DNA of 64,000 bases from Nocardia ignorata NBRC 108230 (lineage in GTDB: Bacteria > Actinomycetota > Actinomycetes > Mycobacteriales > Mycobacteriaceae). The stretch lies in assembly GCF_001612905.1 (NCBI RefSeq), contig NZ_BDBI01000039.1:28767-92766 (forward strand), given 5' to 3'. Made by a program: the position numbers and the translations under genes. Positions 63,874 through 64,000 of this stretch are shown here, piece by piece (position 1 is the first letter of the stretch; every line of letters starts with the position of its first letter). The notes beneath the pieces were generated by a model. It ran no database searches and was not told the DNA's origin. It was given only the letters and a program-made list of their open reading frames with translations.

Positions 63874-64000
63874 TCATAGTTCCTCGTAGGCGGCTCGGTC
63901 GGCCTCGGAAATTTTAGCGAGCTGTTCGGTCGTCAGCTTAGGTAACTCCTCAAAGTTCGTCACGCCGTCATCATGAACCGGACCACCGACACTGCTCCTG
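63874..64000 (-). CDS. 3' end of a gene cut by the window edge
   Basis: A reading frame enters from beyond 64000 and ends at TGA 63876-63874. Its last residues read DDGVTNFEELPKLTTEQLAK then ISEADRAAYEEL, an acidic helical tail with protein-like composition. Only about 41 codons are inside the window, so no family can be named. It is convergent with the lipase gene. Confidence 0.5.
   Translation of the reverse strand, partial: RSSVGGPVHDDGVTNFEELPKLTTEQLAKISEADRAAYEEL

Overview
The window is high-GC DNA with actinobacterial gene structure: many GTG and TTG starts, ATGA/GTGA overlaps between cotranscribed genes, and GC-rich hairpins between operons. A tandem pair of MspA-type outer-membrane porins similar to the NfpA/NfpB channel of Nocardia points to a mycolic-acid-containing actinomycete, most likely Nocardia or a close relative. 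This is inferred from gene content; there is no rRNA or tRNA in the window.

Region 1 (1-22.8 kb) is mostly housekeeping and chromosomal accessory genes. It holds an amidase, a divergent MarR/cupin pair around a palindromic operator, and a three-gene ABC importer whose solute-binding protein has the His-His-Glu-Asp metal site of Mn/Fe transporters. Next come YjbR-like, YaeQ-like and alpha/beta-hydrolase genes, and a TetR/ketoacyl synthase III pair sharing two identical 16-bp palindromes. After these lie a PncC/CinA-type amidase, the porin pair with a strong terminator, and a minus-strand run TerD - NhaA - TerD - response regulator - histidine kinase. The region closes with an acyltransferase-3/SGNH protein, a secreted or anchored protein, SulP with MerR, and an Acg-like nitroreductase.

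Region 2 (23-36.3 kb) starts with a single-chain biotin-dependent carboxylase of about 1818 residues in the eukaryotic-type domain order, followed by a terminator. Then come an ATP-grasp protein and an unrecognised 666-residue protein that carries a papain-like Gln/Cys/His/Asn pattern. Small membrane and hypothetical genes, RidA, a decayed ABC-2 permease end and GlmS follow.

Region 3 (36.3-52.9 kb) mixes regulators, transporters and enzymes with clear gene decay: a Gfo/Idh/MocA oxidoreductase remnant, an arsR-acr3 arsenic operon broken by a frameshift, a nonsense codon and a truncation, and a frameshifted membrane protein. A haloalkane dehalogenase-like protein lacks its catalytic histidine. 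A MacB-type ABC exporter is divergent from a TetR gene across tandem palindromes. A CRP-type site lies upstream of a small secreted protein.

Region 4 (53-64 kb) looks like a defence or conflict island with visibly lower GC and different codon use. It contains a winged-helix/PD-(D/E)XK nuclease, a cysteine/histidine-rich protein of unknown function, a broken Nudix gene, and a two-gene operon. The operon encodes a 1660-residue caspase-like protease/STAND NTPase/TPR protein and, one base later, a lipase with a complete Ser-Asp-His triad. This protease-sensor plus lipase pair is the best candidate for an undescribed system, plausibly abortive-infection immunity in which the STAND protein senses a signal and the lipase attacks membranes. 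The second candidate is the ATP-grasp/papain-like pair in region 2.
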